From assembly GCA_019614645.1 (NCBI GenBank), contig JABWDB010000001.1, positions 8,415,501 to 8,479,500 on the forward strand: a DNA stretch of 64,000 nucleotides, written 5' to 3'. The stretch comes from Stratiolaelaps scimitus (Eukaryota; Arthropoda; Arachnida; Mesostigmata; Laelapidae). Below are positions 13,618-25,658 of this stretch, in pieces; the first letter of the stretch is position 1, and every line of letters starts with the position of its first letter. The notes under the pieces were generated by a model, which had not been told where the DNA came from, searched no databases, and saw nothing but the letters and a program-made list of their open reading frames with translations. A program made the translations under genes and the position numbers.

Positions 13618-13681
13618 TTTTTCGAGCCGACCCTCAGCTGTTCCCCTATCTGACAGGCCTCAGCTCTTAACCTTTAGGTAC
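13618..13681. repeat. Short, highly similar repeat, copy 1
   Basis: About 57-63 bp nearly identical to 18446-18508 (core CAGCTGTTCCCCTATCTGAC then AGGCCTCAGCTCTTAACC), while flanks differ. Confidence 0.75.
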
Positions 13682-14414
13682 GACTGAACTGAACTTTTGT
13701 ACGTGTTTTTTTTTTATATAGAATTGAGAATTCCGGATTTCGAGCCACAAATCGTCTTAAAAACTATTAAACTTGTTAAACCATCTATAGTCTATATTAG
13801 TCTCTTAAAATGGATGATGCTAATCATCTATTGATCGATGTTAGTTTCTTAAAGCGTTTCTATGTTTGTGTCTTTTATCTGCATATCTGTTCGCGAAAAT
13901 GGTGGGCTCGTTGAAACGCGTATTCTTCAAACGGCTCCTTACGATGTTATTCCTAGAACGTTGTGCTCATACCGGCCGGGAATCTTCATACGACGGTTGT
14001 CGAGTGCTTGAACATTCGGACGGTCCACAGGTCGCTGCCCTCATCGGCTCAACCTCCCCTGTTTGCAACGGAGGTATTGCTTCCATTGCTAACCGCCGTT
14101 AGTCAGCTAAACCGCCAAATTACCCAAAACGAAGAGATGCCGAAGTAGTCCGCTTAACCGCTCCCTGCTAACAACGTATCGTCATGAAAACGCACAGCTC
14201 TAGAAGTTTAATCACCGCGTCTGCTGTCTGAGGTCCAGTGAATGAGATAGATTTGAATAATAAATGACTTGAGTACAGGCACTTGTGTCAGAGCTTCTCG
14301 TGCTTTGTAGTAGTTAGCTGTGTGGGTGTGTGTGCGTGCGCGTTGTGTGTTTCGCCTGATCAGCATCGTTGTTCCGGTATAGTCGGGAAGCTTTCTCGCT
14401 GTCGTTATTTTTAC

Positions 14415-14500
14415 CTGCCCTACACGGGCCTCAACGGGCCTCAACAGAGAGTCAGGCACTGTTTCGCGTGTTTCACCACAATGTGGCCCCATTTTCCTAC
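14415..14500 (-). CDS. Candidate internal coding exon
   Basis: Acceptor GTCATTAG|GT and donor GGGCAG|GTAAAA. One frame is open (RKMGPHCGETRETVPDSLLR, then PVEARVGQ). Supported only by splice-site-like edges and frame. Confidence 0.22.
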
Positions 14501-14912
14501 CTAATGACAATTAACAGTTTAAAACGCTGGACATACATACACTAGGCACACACTTTACTACATGTAATAACCGGCATTGCTATTACGCGTAGTAACTAAC
14601 GCGTTGCAACTGTTTATTAAACGCTTCCTTCGAAACGAGCGCGACCATCTCACAGCAAGCTTCCAGATGTGTGAGCATGACCACAGGACAAAGGACAAAA
14701 TTACGTCGCCTCTGTGAGCCAACTATTGTATTATACGACTATGTCTGAGGGGATCCATCACTGATTCGTTCTTGTGACAATCGCCGCACGAACAGCACTG
14801 CGGCTGCATCGCCTCACGCAGACGCTGAGTGCGCTAACCGTGTTACAACTAGTCAAAGCCTTACCACCAATCTATGGCTATCGGGCTTTTTCGATAACAG
14901 CTTTTCTCTCCT

Positions 14913-14934
14913 ATCTCTCTCTCTCTCTCTCTCT
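14913..14934. repeat. (CT)n microsatellite
   Basis: CT tract inside the GC-rich island at 14.8-15.9 kb. It creates a false Leu/Ser-rich reading frame. Confidence 0.85.
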
Positions 14935-15694
14935 TTGTGTCTCTGTCCATCTGTCTGTTGGCGTGCGTCTTCCACTGTTCATTGCTCCGCTTTATCTCGC
15001 GTCGCGGTCGCTCTTCTACCGCGTTGTTGTGGCTATCGTTGCTGTCCTCGTGGCCTTCGTTGTCCTCGCTCTTCGTCCTTGTCCATCTCAAGGGGCCTTA
15101 GTGCACCTGGAGGAGGGCCGGAACCGCAGCATCCGCTCAGCCTTCCCCCGTGTATGTGCCCGTATGCTGCACAATGTCGTCGTACTTCGCTGAGTCAGTC
15201 TGTGCTTCCGTTCCTGCAGACCACTCCTGCTGTCATTGCCGCCAGTGCTCCTTCTCGTACCGTTGTTTCTGCAGCTCGATCCGAGCAGCGGTAGACGCGA
15301 ATGGAGCGCTTCTGGCGTGAGAGTGTAGCCATAGCAGGATTCGAATGGTCGGGCACTTCCCGATCGGGCACATTCAGCCGATCAGCACGCCGTAGCCTCT
15401 CTGCGGGCGTTAGCAAGCCCAGGGGAACCAAAGGGATTCTTATTGGGCCGGGCGCACCGACGGCGACACAATGCAAAGGTGGATGGGTAATCAGGCGAGG
15501 TGGCCGGTCTCCGACTCACTTCAATGGATCTCCGCTACTCCCTGCTGCTGCCACCGCTACCGCTGCTGTCGTCGTGACTACCGACTGGGCTAAGACAATG
15601 GGACAATGATGCTGCAGGTGGCCACTCTACACTGAGGCCAGCCACCCTTCCACTGGAGTTTCCACTCCCCAACCTCCAGCCGGAACGAGAACTG

Positions 15695-15874
15695 ATGGAA
15701 CTGCCGATCTACCCTCTACCATGTAGCGGCACCGCTCGCGTCCTTTTACCCGTGTCCATGGTGCTCCTATCGGTTGTCTTGTCCTGTGAGTGGTGCGTCG
15801 CCGGCGGCAGCGGACCCTACAAGCCTTCTTCCCGAGAGGCCCTCGAGAAGGTCACTTACCCTAGGAGACCATAG
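15695..15874 (+). CDS. Small ORF with signal-like hydrophobic segment (59 aa)
   Basis: ATG at 15695, stop TAG at 15872. It reads MELPIYPLPCSGTARVLLPV, then SMVLLSVVLSCEW and a polar tail SGPYKPSSREALEKVTYPRRP. The hydrophobic core could be a signal peptide or anchor, starting from the second Met (about residue 22). It lies at the 3' edge of the GC-rich island, as a first coding exon would; an AAG|GTCACT donor is present inside (15850). Against it: the opposite strand carries an acceptor/donor pair around 15866-15891. Confidence 0.3.
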   Translation: MELPIYPLPCSGTARVLLPVSMVLLSVVLSCEWCVAGGSGPYKPSSREALEKVTYPRRP

Positions 15875-16109
15875 ACACTGGCCTCCTGCTAGAAGAAGAT
15901 AGGGAGGCTGAGGGAGGCTGATTCGCGTACCTAATCTTGCACACGTTCACCCTTGATGCCTTGTAGGCCCTTTGGTCCGTCTAGTTAAAAGAAGACAACA
16001 GGTAGCATGCTGTTAGAGATTTCTTACATCGATGAGTCGAAGGTCAAAACGGTCTTTTGAACAATCGAATAGCTAACTAGGTACACGACCACAGACAGCC
16101 AGAGAGATT

Positions 16110-16138
16110 CAATAGTGATATATATTATATCACTATTG
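16110..16138. repeat. Hairpin, 13-bp stem and 3-nt loop
   Basis: CAATAGTGATATA pairs perfectly with TATATCACTATTG. Confidence 0.6.
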
Positions 16139-17497
16139 CTTCAATCTATAAATATCCCATTGCGCTTCTTGTATCGTCTCATGTACTGATCGACTCCGGC
16201 GCTTATCCAATATATACTACTTCCATATGGCGTCTCGAGAACTAGTCGAACAATTCCGATACTAAGTTCAAGGTCGACAACTATTTCGGAGGCGAAAAAA
16301 ATGCAGGAATGGAAATGCCCTAGTGATTGACAGGAACATGCACCCTCGAAATGGGGCAACCAGCGGGAACGACGGAACGTTCCATGAAACAGTGAAGAAC
16401 ATTCTCTCCCCAGACATATATATATATATGCATACATATAGGTCTGAATGCAGTACCAGCTCGATTTATTGCTAGGCAACTATAGCATTCAAAGGCAAAG
16501 CGTGTCACACAGACATGCATCACATCATCTAACCCCCCCGCGACGCATCGGGTTGCATGAATGCTCGCTCCTTCTCAATGTCATCCGAACGTTAGCCACA
16601 CGGCCTGAGAGTAGGGTTCAGGCATTGGAGGAGGTAGCGAAACGCAAACACAAGCAATTCGCCGGAATCGGCACAAACTGAGTCTGGCATTGTACATTTG
16701 CGATACCCTGCAGATTTCGGAGCTCGCCACTTGCTGCTCCTTCCTCCCCCGGAGAACCTATCTTTGTTGCAAAATTCCCAAATGTGATTCTGCCTGAACA
16801 TGAAGACGCTTGCAAAGGCGTATCCCTGATAAAGGGCCGCAGTGGCGACAGAGTGGAAACTGAGAAATAGCTCCGGAATAAAGTCAACGTATAATGCGCG
16901 TTGCTGTTACCTCTTCTGCTTGCTACTCTTGTTGTTGTTCTTTTCTGCTGCTATTGCCGCGGCGGCCGGCGTCGCCGCCTCCCTCGCCGTGTACTCGGAT
17001 AGCATTGGCTCGTTATGGGTCGGGTTTGTAACTGGCTCTATTGCGGGTGTTGGTTGATGTGGTGGCCCAGCTCTCGTGTAGATGCGGCGCTTGTGTCTGG
17101 ATGAAGGTTTGAACAGCACGGATCAGATGCCGTGTTGGCCGTTCCATCGTGGTCAGTTGGCTAGCTGCTGGCGATGTGGCAAAGTTGTAATGGTAGAGGC
17201 AGTGATGACAGAGAGGGACCAACAGGGATCGTGGTAGGCCTAAGAGGCCAAGGCAGGGGCCAGATGTTTCTTATAGACTTCATTATTCACAGCCGTAAAC
17301 AGCTCGGGTCTGCTGGTTTCCGTTTGTGTCGCTTGGTTTCAGTTGGTCGAAGGGCAGTCGAAAAAAAAAGCCGGAAGACACAGATGAATTCGAAATTCTC
17401 ATGCATAATTCAACATCGGCGGGGCCGCCAGACCTGATAATGGTGTTGTATATTGCAGTGTGTACTCCAACTTAGTAGAATATATCTTGTTGTGCAG

Positions 17498-17603
17498 GTA
17501 TGCCCTCGTGAATCCGCAGTTTGACGCTCGTCGAGGCCAAGATACATGGAATAACGGCAGGGCTCATGGTGGATTGTTCGAAGTCTTGTATAGGAAAATA
17601 TAG
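17498..17603 (+). CDS. Candidate terminal coding exon
   Basis: Acceptor CTTGTTGTGCAG|G, then 34 open codons (YALVNPQFDARRGQDTWNNG, ending FEVLYRKI) to TAG at 17601. Short enough to be chance; the same AG|GTATGC could instead be read as a donor. Confidence 0.22.
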
Positions 17604-20600
17604 TAATGGATGGTACAAGTGCTTGCTGCTGGAATACGAATTTTTTTTCTTAGAAAGAAATACGATCGGAATTTTCGAGAAATTTCAATTATAATAATCA
17701 TTGGTGCTCGCATTTAAACACGCTTCTGCTCCATATACCCCCCCCCTCCCCCAGATAACCACATATTACTAAATTCTACAGAAAGTCACACCCACTGCAT
17801 CTTCCTATAACGTTCATTCAACTGCAAACATTGAAGATCCGTCCGATTTGTAGAGCAGACATAAATTTTCCCATTGGAAAATGACGGCAGGCGTAGCGAA
17901 CCTATATCTTTAGATAGCCATTTGATATTTGTGGTCCGCAATGGCTAGCGAGTGCCACCACAGCTCATATACGATGACGGGTGAAAGCTGAAATATTGGC
18001 CATTCGGTGGCCACACGCAAGCCGTACATCACTCGGATGGTAATACATGTACAGTAGATTTATTGAAATCTCCACTAGGGAGTGGTATCTCGTTTTGCTT
18101 TGAGTTGCTGTATCCAGCAAACCTCAAAGTGCACTCAATCCCGAATGGCCGCTCGGGGATATTCGCGCACCAGTTCATCGATTGGCGCCCATAGTTACAA
18201 TTTCGAGGCTTAAAAGGAGTTGCTGCAGTGCAGGCGCATATCAGTGTGTATTATTTTTGCAGACAAAGCACAGTTGGGTTTTGCTCAAGTCTCTTGTGTA
18301 TTACAGGTCAGCTCTGAAAGCATACCCCTTTTGTAGCCCTCTATTTGAACTTTCTTTTTTTTATTTGAGAAACTGTTCGTTATAATTTCCACAGCGTAGG
18401 ATAAGCTATTGGTGCTACTTTGCTTTATCCAATGAAGCTTTACTGTTTTTTAGAGCTGACCCTCAGCTGTTCCCCTATCTGACAGGCCTCAGCTCTTAAC
18501 CTTTTAGGTATTACTGTGAGGACCTGTCGGTATTACTATGAAGCTTCGCCGGCTCAAAACTACAGCACGATATAGGATGTATCCTTACTAGGGTCTCCTA
18601 TTTCATTCCTGTAGTAATGGCTGCTGTTGGTACGCTCTTGAAGGATTTGAATGACAAGCAGCTCCTCCAGAACACGCGAAAGCGTTGAGATCACACAAAC
18701 AGATCCTGTAACAGGCTCAACAGTGGACCGTCATCTCAATGGCCGCTGGTATCTAATATGTGCTCATCTAAAAAAACGATGAAATTTCGAATTCTGATCC
18801 CAAGCTACGATATAGATATGTCTAGCAGCGTAAGCGCGTGTAGAATCCTGCAGTTCTGGGGTCCACCTCTGAGGAAATGGAACTTATCTCTTCATTGCAG
18901 AGAATAAGAAATTTCTGCTCTAACATCAATAACGCTAAATACAAATTAAGGACTCGTAAATCATGATCATTTACACATTCAACACAGCCGTGGATTGGTG
19001 CTAGGCTATCTAGGGTCAACAATGGAACGATGATTGTTAGTGGCAGTTCCTGTTCTTGACGGGGAGAGGTTTCGTCCCAATACTTTCTTCAAAAAGGTAT
19101 CAGCAGAGAAGTCTAACCAATGCAATTCTAGATTGCTATTACTCACTCTGAGCTGCTATTGCTGCTGCCGCTGACATCACCAGTGGCAGGTTCTAGCGGC
19201 AAAACAATCCCTGGCTTCCTAAATATATTGGATGGCTTTTCTACTTCGTCGATGATTAATGACACGTTAATTTCCTCTGTGGTTCTCCTAAGGAATACCT
19301 TGCCCCCGGCTGTCTAGCGAATTTTTTGGCCTCGACGCGCCAACTGTTTAGCTAGCGCAGAGACAACGTATAATAATGATAATAGTCGTAAAAAGCAAAC
19401 GCACTTCTTCGACTACCATTTCTAAGGAGAGATTAGTGCCACGTATTCGGCTGCAGCACGAAAGGCATAACGTCGACACGTTGCTGCAAGGACATGTTTA
19501 GAGCAATTTGCTGGAGAAATAACTTGGAGGTATAAGATAGATCGATCCAAGAATCTGTCCACACTCTTTAAGTATCGCCTATGAGCCGAGATCAAACCGG
19601 CTGGTCAGTCAAATCGGCTAACCTTGCTGTTCATGATTTCCAGCACTGCGCTCAAGCTAGGATGTACATGTATGTCCAAGATTCTGACTGCAGAAAGCCA
19701 GAGGCCGCTGGTTCGAGCCCCGTCAAATGGGACACCCATTTGAATTCGAGGCAGTACGTCACAATGGTTCACGACAATCATTTTATATTTATTCTATTAT
19801 ATATTATTGTATATGATATACTATATATTATTTTGTATGATAGTAAGTGCTAGCTAAAGGCTCATATAAGTAAGCAATGCTAATACATTTTCCGGGCTGA
19901 TTCACAGCCAACGTTTAACGTCCATGCAAATGCTAGCGCAGTGACACACGCCCAGCATACGCCCAGCGCATAATAGTAAATGGCAAAATCTGCTCAGTCA
20001 GTGAGATCCCGTGAGGCATATGAATCGTTAGCGACCTTCGACGCCTATCTCGAGCAACGCGGCCAAAACGGAGCTTGTGTGTGACCACAAAAGGTTACTC
20101 AGCCTAAGTGACAACCTTTTTGGTGTCTCTAAGGCTTTAGGTTGTGAATACGAAATTTGAGCAAGTGGTCGAATACGCATGCCGAAAGCACTGATAATCA
20201 AGCGAACACCTCACTCATGCTTCGATAGGAGGTATTCTTCCCGTTTTACGTGACGTTCGTCTATTCTATGCTGTATTCTACATTGGACCAATTTCCTCAT
20301 AGGGCTCGTGTAATATAGAACTAACTAAATAGAGTGCTGTCTCCCAATCATGACTCAACACAATGGCAGCAGTGTTCTAGTATTCGTTTGAGCAAGCTGA
20401 TATCATATTCAATTAATTAACTTTTTCGATATAACCGAAGAACAAGACGATTACGCACACATAGTACGCACGGTCGATTGTGGCCAACATAGGCTCTTTT
20501 TCTTTTCACTAATTCAAAGTTAAATTCAAATATGAATATCGTCTTTGCGCCTAGAATCTCACACGAGCTGTGCGCCCAATAGCATCGCATTTCTCGAGCG

Positions 20601-22779
20601 AATGTGTCATGGGCGCCGACGAGATTCGCCTGCCCGCAGAAGTTCGTCCTATTTCACATTTTCGGCAGGTCGCTTCGGTGTATGTGTACGTTTTCATCGA
20701 GTGTCCATTGAGCACCTGCAGCGAGGCGGCAGCAACAGCTGGGAATGACAGTCAGCAGACAGAAATTATCGGACGCCTGAGTCGCGCCTTCACGGCAACG
20801 ATTTCGCGTTCAGGCTGGAATCGAATCGAGGCTGTCTCTAACTGCTCCGTCCATGCTGTCCGCTGCTCTTCCAATCAAGCTACCTTCGTGAATGGAGCAG
20901 TCGGGCTCGAAAAGAAAACACGTCGGAGTGGCTCATGGCATAAACCGTTATTCAGCACAAATGTGTATGTTGGGGCGGTGGGCCCCTATCTCAGCGCAGA
21001 ATGAGGCCTGATGTGAAGTATGCTCCGAGCAAGCCGCGTCATAGATATGGTCGGACAGTTTTGTCACAGGCCGTAAGTGAGAGAAGGTTGTGACCTCTGC
21101 GTCGTGTGCGTGATCTGCGCGCAAAACGATCCAAAACGCCATCTCTGTCAAATGTGATATATTCCGAAGGCTACAATCGTCGGAAAATAGAAGGCGAGTG
21201 ACTTTCAAAGGGGGCCATCAATCGATATGTTCTGTCGATCATAATATATTTCGTCGTTTCCTCTTGGATATGTATACATCGATACGTATGTACCACATAA
21301 GTGCATATCATATTCTATGATTTAAGGGAATTGAAAATTGTGTAAATTGTATGCCATTGTACGCTGAGGAAATGGCTGTATCGACTTCGGGTCCGAAGTG
21401 AAACGAGTATGTTCGTACAAAAATCTCCCAAAGACAACGTGTGTAATTAATAAATGCGCGAGAGCGTGCAACTCATTCAACCCTGATTACATCGAAGGGG
21501 TGACCTTAGCCTTTTTTGAGTTTTCCCGCTTCTGACGAGAATTCCCCTTGGTCGAGTTTGTTTACTCGCGAACTTTCTCAACTCGCAATTGCGGCCGATA
21601 CCTCCCTTTGTGTAGCTTTTCAACTTCAGCGCCAGACCTTTTAAGGTTTTCTTATTTCGCGTTCCATGATCGGGGCCTAGCGATCCCGAACGGGTCCCTA
21701 GTACTAAGCGGGTTAATTATCATAAAGCGCCTCAGTGGGTGGAGGGGGGGGGCGCTGTCTCATTCCTGCTCATTGGTTAAGCAAATCACTTCTCTGTGAT
21801 ACTAAACCGATACAGAGGGATCGTGCTAAGAATAGAACGGCTATTTGCCTAAGCTGTTGCTGCTGCTGCTGCCGCTACAGGACGATGGTGATGCACCCAA
21901 ATAAACCGATGAGCTCAAGAGGATATTTTAGCTGTAGGCCACTCATTGCAGCTCTAACGAGCTTAGAATTTCGTTTGGCCTACGAGCAGGCAACTACGCG
22001 TAATTGCACGCACTGACGTCCTGGAGTACACAAGGTAACTGCTAATAGAATTATTGCTATTAATTCGATTTCAGGTGAATCAGAGGAAGGCAACGTAATA
22101 GCGGGCAAAAAACGGTTAGAAAGGGTTCGTTCCAAGCCTCTTATACCAATATGTTGTTTTTTCTCACTGTTTTTAGTCAATGCTAACCACTCACCAACAC
22201 TCTTCAACGATAAACAAGCAGACAGGGTCGCTGCTTGCGTGAGCTGTGATTAACTCCCTGCTTAGCTGCTTCACCTTATATCCTAACTTCATTAATGGCT
22301 GTAGCAACTGTGGCAACGTTTATCGACGAGATACCTATTATATAATAATAGGCTGCATATCCTATCCTACAGTACAATGCGCGTTGAGTTCGTATGTATT
22401 ATGCATGGCGATGAACATGTATAGGCCTGGCTTGATAATAAAACCTTATAGTGAACATTTATGTATAATTTTCTAACAAAATAAAGTTCATCTTCTCAGA
22501 TTGAACATGAGGCAATGCTGCCCTCCGCCTTTTGAGTTCCGGTATATCTATGTTACGCCAGTTCCCGTTCGATCTGACCAACCTTGCCATCTTCATTTTG
22601 TTTTAAAATGGAGAAGCGCGGGGGCGGAAAGCTGAGGGCTGGGTATGACCGCTGAGGGGACTTCGGAAAAGCTGATTACAAATCAATAACATGTCGAGTG
22701 GGTAGCGACTGGCTGGAACATGTTTTTGACGGTTGCTCCGGTATATAGGAAGTTTCATGACATTCTTTTGCTTCTGGTT
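17604..22779. other. No gene recognised
   Basis: Contains the 18446 repeat and a B-box-like GGTTCGAGCCC at 19710 without a tRNA fold. A 36-bp stretch at 19889-19923 resembles 33751-33789 in the old retrotransposon, so a remnant of that family may lie here. Confidence 0.45.
18446..18508. repeat. Short, highly similar repeat, copy 2
   Basis: Partner of 13618-13681 with only a few differences. Confidence 0.75.
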
Positions 22780-23472
22780 GACATCAATGTTCCACTAAAG
22801 GCAAGTGGAACAAAGAAATCAACAGAAGAGCACCTTGAGCGTCTGCATGCCCAAATTGAACGACAATATGAGAAGACTACATGCTGATCTCACGGCTAGC
22901 CTGAGACGACCAGGACGCCTGTGTGAATAATCTATCACGACCTCGAAAGATGCGCACCAAGTGCTTCGGATGTGTGCCGTCCCAGCTGACGTTGAAAGAC
23001 GACCGGGTTGTACTAAGGGACAATGATGCCAGGAAGGTATCGGCGATAACTGTAAGAATGCCAACCTCCTATGTCACCTCTTCGTGAGCAAATTTAAAAT
23101 AGGATACTCCGTTACGCCTACTCCATCCTCGTCCGCTTACAAAGGGTGAACACTGAAGGCGATATCGACTTTTCGGAGGAAAATGCCTTTAGCGAGATTC
23201 TGAAGCTAAAATCGAAATCCAAAGGCCCTATGTGACTGCCGTAGGTCTCGCTCACCCCTGAGCCCTAATATTCGAAAGGTCATTCTTTGTAAGGCGCGCC
23301 AGAACTGCTCAGGATGGCGTGAATCGTTCCTATTCATAAAACGAGCTGTTGGTCAGACCCAGCTAGCGAAAGACCTGTTTCCCTAACGCCTACCACTTGC
23401 AAAAGTATGGAACAAATGATCGCACTGCTGAACTTCGAAATACCAATTCTCAGAGGATGGATCGTACAATGA
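22780..23472 (+). pseudogene. Decayed non-LTR reverse transcriptase fragment
   Basis: Plus strand, stops and frameshifts throughout. The clearest piece is 23311-23472: IVPIHKTSCWSDPAS, then RPVSLTPTTCKSMEQMI, matching RT domain 1-2 (RPxSLTxTxCKxxEx) of Jockey-group non-LTR elements. Upstream are FSEILKLKSKSKGP (RT domain 0, about 23.2 kb) and a charged segment EEHLERLHAQIERQYEK (22.8 kb) in the same frame. It is truncated after domain 2. Confidence 0.75.
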
Positions 23473-23562
23473 ATGAATCGCAAGTATTGTTCATTTGTGT
23501 TCTTTTTCCTTATTTTTTTAGCGTTTTGTCGTCCTTTCTTACCTATGGCTCTTACCACTAGC

Positions 23563-23591
23563 TGTCATCCTATAGTTATTCTAGGATGACA
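23563..23591. repeat. Hairpin, 10-bp stem
   Basis: TGTCATCCTA pairs with TAGGATGACA around a 9-nt loop, close to the RT fragment. Confidence 0.5.
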
Positions 23592-23659
23592 TGAATTCAT
23601 GTATTTCAGCTCTATCGAGGGAGACCGCTCAGCTGTACTGATAGGCATGGTTCGGCACT

Positions 23660-24060
23660 CATTATATAATATAGCAGCTCTTACACCTTTATCTGCTTGA
23701 ACAATGCGCGTACAGCTGCTTGTATTAGCTCAAAGATATTTCGTTGCGTGAGGGAAGTCGCGTAGGTGGCTTTTCGGTGTGAGTTTTACAGGGCACTCGG
23801 CTATATGGCTCATTCGTCGACACACAACCACGATTATTTTGCAGCTACCTGCTACAGCAGGACAGTTGATGGTTCCACCCATATAGATTCTCTCCATTTT
23901 GGAAAATAAAGATTTTACTGCTTGTAGTGAATTTTGCAGATTTCAACGGCATAAAACGAACGAGACTTAATTGCGCGATGAGTATAAATTAATTAGTGCT
24001 TGTATGCAATATATTATTCCCTATACCGCCCTCCTGCTTAGAGTAGCTATGCAGTTAGAC
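23660..24060. repeat. Interspersed repeat family, uninterrupted copy
   Basis: About 400 bp with clear similarity to 37188-37843, from ATAATATAGCAGCTCTTACA through GTATGCAATAT to TAGCTATGCA. No coding content recognised; possibly a non-autonomous DNA element. Lies just downstream of the + strand RT fragment. Confidence 0.75.
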
Positions 24061-24258
24061 GTGATCGCGATAATAAAGGGCACCATTGATGTTTAATATT
24101 CGAATTATTAAATTTTTAATTACTGAACTGTTAATTTAATTTTGACTCATTTTTATTCTAACTTCTTGTTATTTTTGTGCTAGCAATATATGTTTCCGAA
24201 CGGTTTCTTGTTAGCGTTATCTAACATTTGTACGTAATGGTTGATCTCAATTATTGAG

Positions 24259-24316
24259 ATCATGAGTACGGGAATAATAACGATGAAACTATCGTCATTA
24301 TTCCCGTACTCATGAT
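24259..24316. repeat. Strong hairpin: 26-bp stem, 6-nt loop
   Basis: Left arm 24259-24284, loop GAAACT, right arm 24291-24316; 25 of 26 pairs match. A smaller palindrome (24243-24261) touches its left side. Could be a small-RNA precursor or a fold-back scar. Confidence 0.75.
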
Positions 24317-24582
24317 GGAATTCAACTATTGCACTGCAGCAGGTGCGGTTATCAACGTTTGAAGAAAGTGGCTGTGCATTGTTACAGAAGCATCGTATCT
24401 GCATCAAATCTGAAATAATTAAAAACTTTATGTCGAGCAAGATCAGTAAAGTCACTATGATACAATGTACCAATTTTCGGCATTATGCACGATACAATCC
24501 ATTTATATTGTACTTCTCGCCTCCTGGCAAATCTTTTCGCTGAGGAAAAAAACCAAATCTCGCGAGAGAGAGAGAGAGCGCT

Positions 24583-25367
24583 TCACAGCGTTTCGATTCG
24601 ACACTTTAATGACGCAGGGCTTCGTAAAAACAGCCGGGACGACTCTCTCTCCATGGAATAGATTTGACGAGGGATGTCCCCGCGTATTTTTTCATTTGCA
24701 ATTTTGAAGCCAATGAGGGCGGCCTCAACTGTACAGATGTCGCCTGCACGAAAGAGACCAAAACAATCAAAAACGTCACCAACCAAGTCATTGCAATGTC
24801 TGCCTAAAATTGGGCGCGAAAGGCATCATTCTGAATCATCTTCGCTCTGCACAGTATTCCAAAATAGCCGTTCCCGCAAATAATGGTGCAGTTGGCAGTA
24901 TCTCAACAGTTGGCACAGGTAACAGGGACAATTTTGGTAACAGGCCCAATATGTCCCATAAGGCGTCGCGTCGAGGCTAGTGTAGCATAACACTTTGGGC
25001 TAAGTTTACACATGTGGTCGTGACATCTGAGAGAGCCTTCTAAGTTCAAGCCCAAACATTTAACAGATAGAGACACCGGCATTTGTGTCCCCCGGAAAAG
25101 GGCCATCACAAGCGATACGGTTCGCTGCGGCAGCCGGAAGAGGGTTACTCCTGCTTTTGTAGCGTACATGTCCAGACCGAAACACTCGAATTACTCGATC
25201 ATATGCTCTTCTTTGAGAATAGCTGAGTTAAGGATATCCTGCAGGATATCCTGCCACAGATGCCACAGGGCCAATTTAGTGAATCTAGAGTGACGAATAC
25301 CGAACTAACACGCTGCGAAGAAATTTGTTGAGTTGAGGTATAGTTCCAGTGTAGACAGTATCAGCCT
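24583..25367 (-). pseudogene. Decayed CR1/L2-like retrotransposon, 3' part (RT fragments and C-terminus)
   Basis: Continuation of the copy at 32236-33892 beyond the R1-like insertion. It opens with VMERLILSTLELYLNS and FGIRHSRFTKLALW (RT domain 2), then jumps to thumb sequence (GTQMPVSLSVKCLGLNLEGS, KCYATLASTRRL) and a degraded C-terminal region to about 24.58 kb. The palm with the FxDxxxAFD and YADD motifs is missing between about 25200 and 25175, so this copy carries a large internal deletion. It ends near a (GA)n tract; no poly(A) seen. Confidence 0.8.
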
Positions 25368-25379
25368 CTCCATGACCCT
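25368..25379. repeat. Target-site duplication, 3' side of the R1-like element
   Basis: CTCCATGACCCT directly abutting the poly(T), i.e. the element's poly(A); identical to 32224-32235. Confidence 0.9.
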
Positions 25380-25401
25380 TTTTTTTTTTTTTTTTTTTTT
25401 T

Positions 25402-25658
25402 AAGAGGTTGAAGGATAAAAATCTTCGGAAAGACACCACAGCTTCACGTCTTAGGTATTCGCTGTGATAGTGCCGGATTTTTACCGGCTAAAAATCCTCG
25501 AACCTATAACTTGGGTCAGGTGCCTGGAACTGTTTTTTTTTATAATACTTCGGGCACAAGACTTGCAGGGACCGGCTAGTAGCCATCAGTAGGCTGACGA
25601 GTGGTGTGTAACCATCCGTCTACCCTAGGCTACCTTTGTCCTATCCCAGGTTCATCCT
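25402..25658 (-). other. 3' UTR of the R1-like element
   Basis: About 257 bp between the ORF2 stop and the poly(A) tract. It contains a short inverted pair (GCCGG-n-CCGGC around 25475-25488) and an internal run of nine T's on the + strand. Confidence 0.7.

Larger units (their letters stand above)
9301..14414. other. No gene recognised; AT-rich with fold-back and hydrophobic ORFs
   Basis: Holds the inverted repeat 11201-11487 and (TA)n arrays. Between 11564 and 12832 several + strand frames are hydrophobic (e.g. MPLIFIIDFFSVIFAV at 12.55 kb) and might be a decayed membrane-protein gene, but AT-richness alone gives such frames. Confidence 0.4.
14770..15900. promoter_or_regulatory. GC-rich island, possible promoter / 5' exon region
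   Basis: Contains (CT)n, GCT/GCC-rich stretches and open frames on both strands, ending at the small ORF 15695-15874. Base composition contrasts with both flanks. Confidence 0.35.

Noticed and set aside
14774..15193. Hydrophobic 139-codon ORF
   Set aside because: Its hydrophobicity comes from (CT)n and GTT/CTC-rich sequence; no start context or family match.
19580..19760. tRNA gene or tRNA-derived SINE (B-box-like GGTTCGAGCCC)
   Set aside because: The T-arm stem does not pair and no cloverleaf can be closed. Similar B-box-like strings at 41050 and 50733 also lack a fold. A very old SINE is possible but unsupported.
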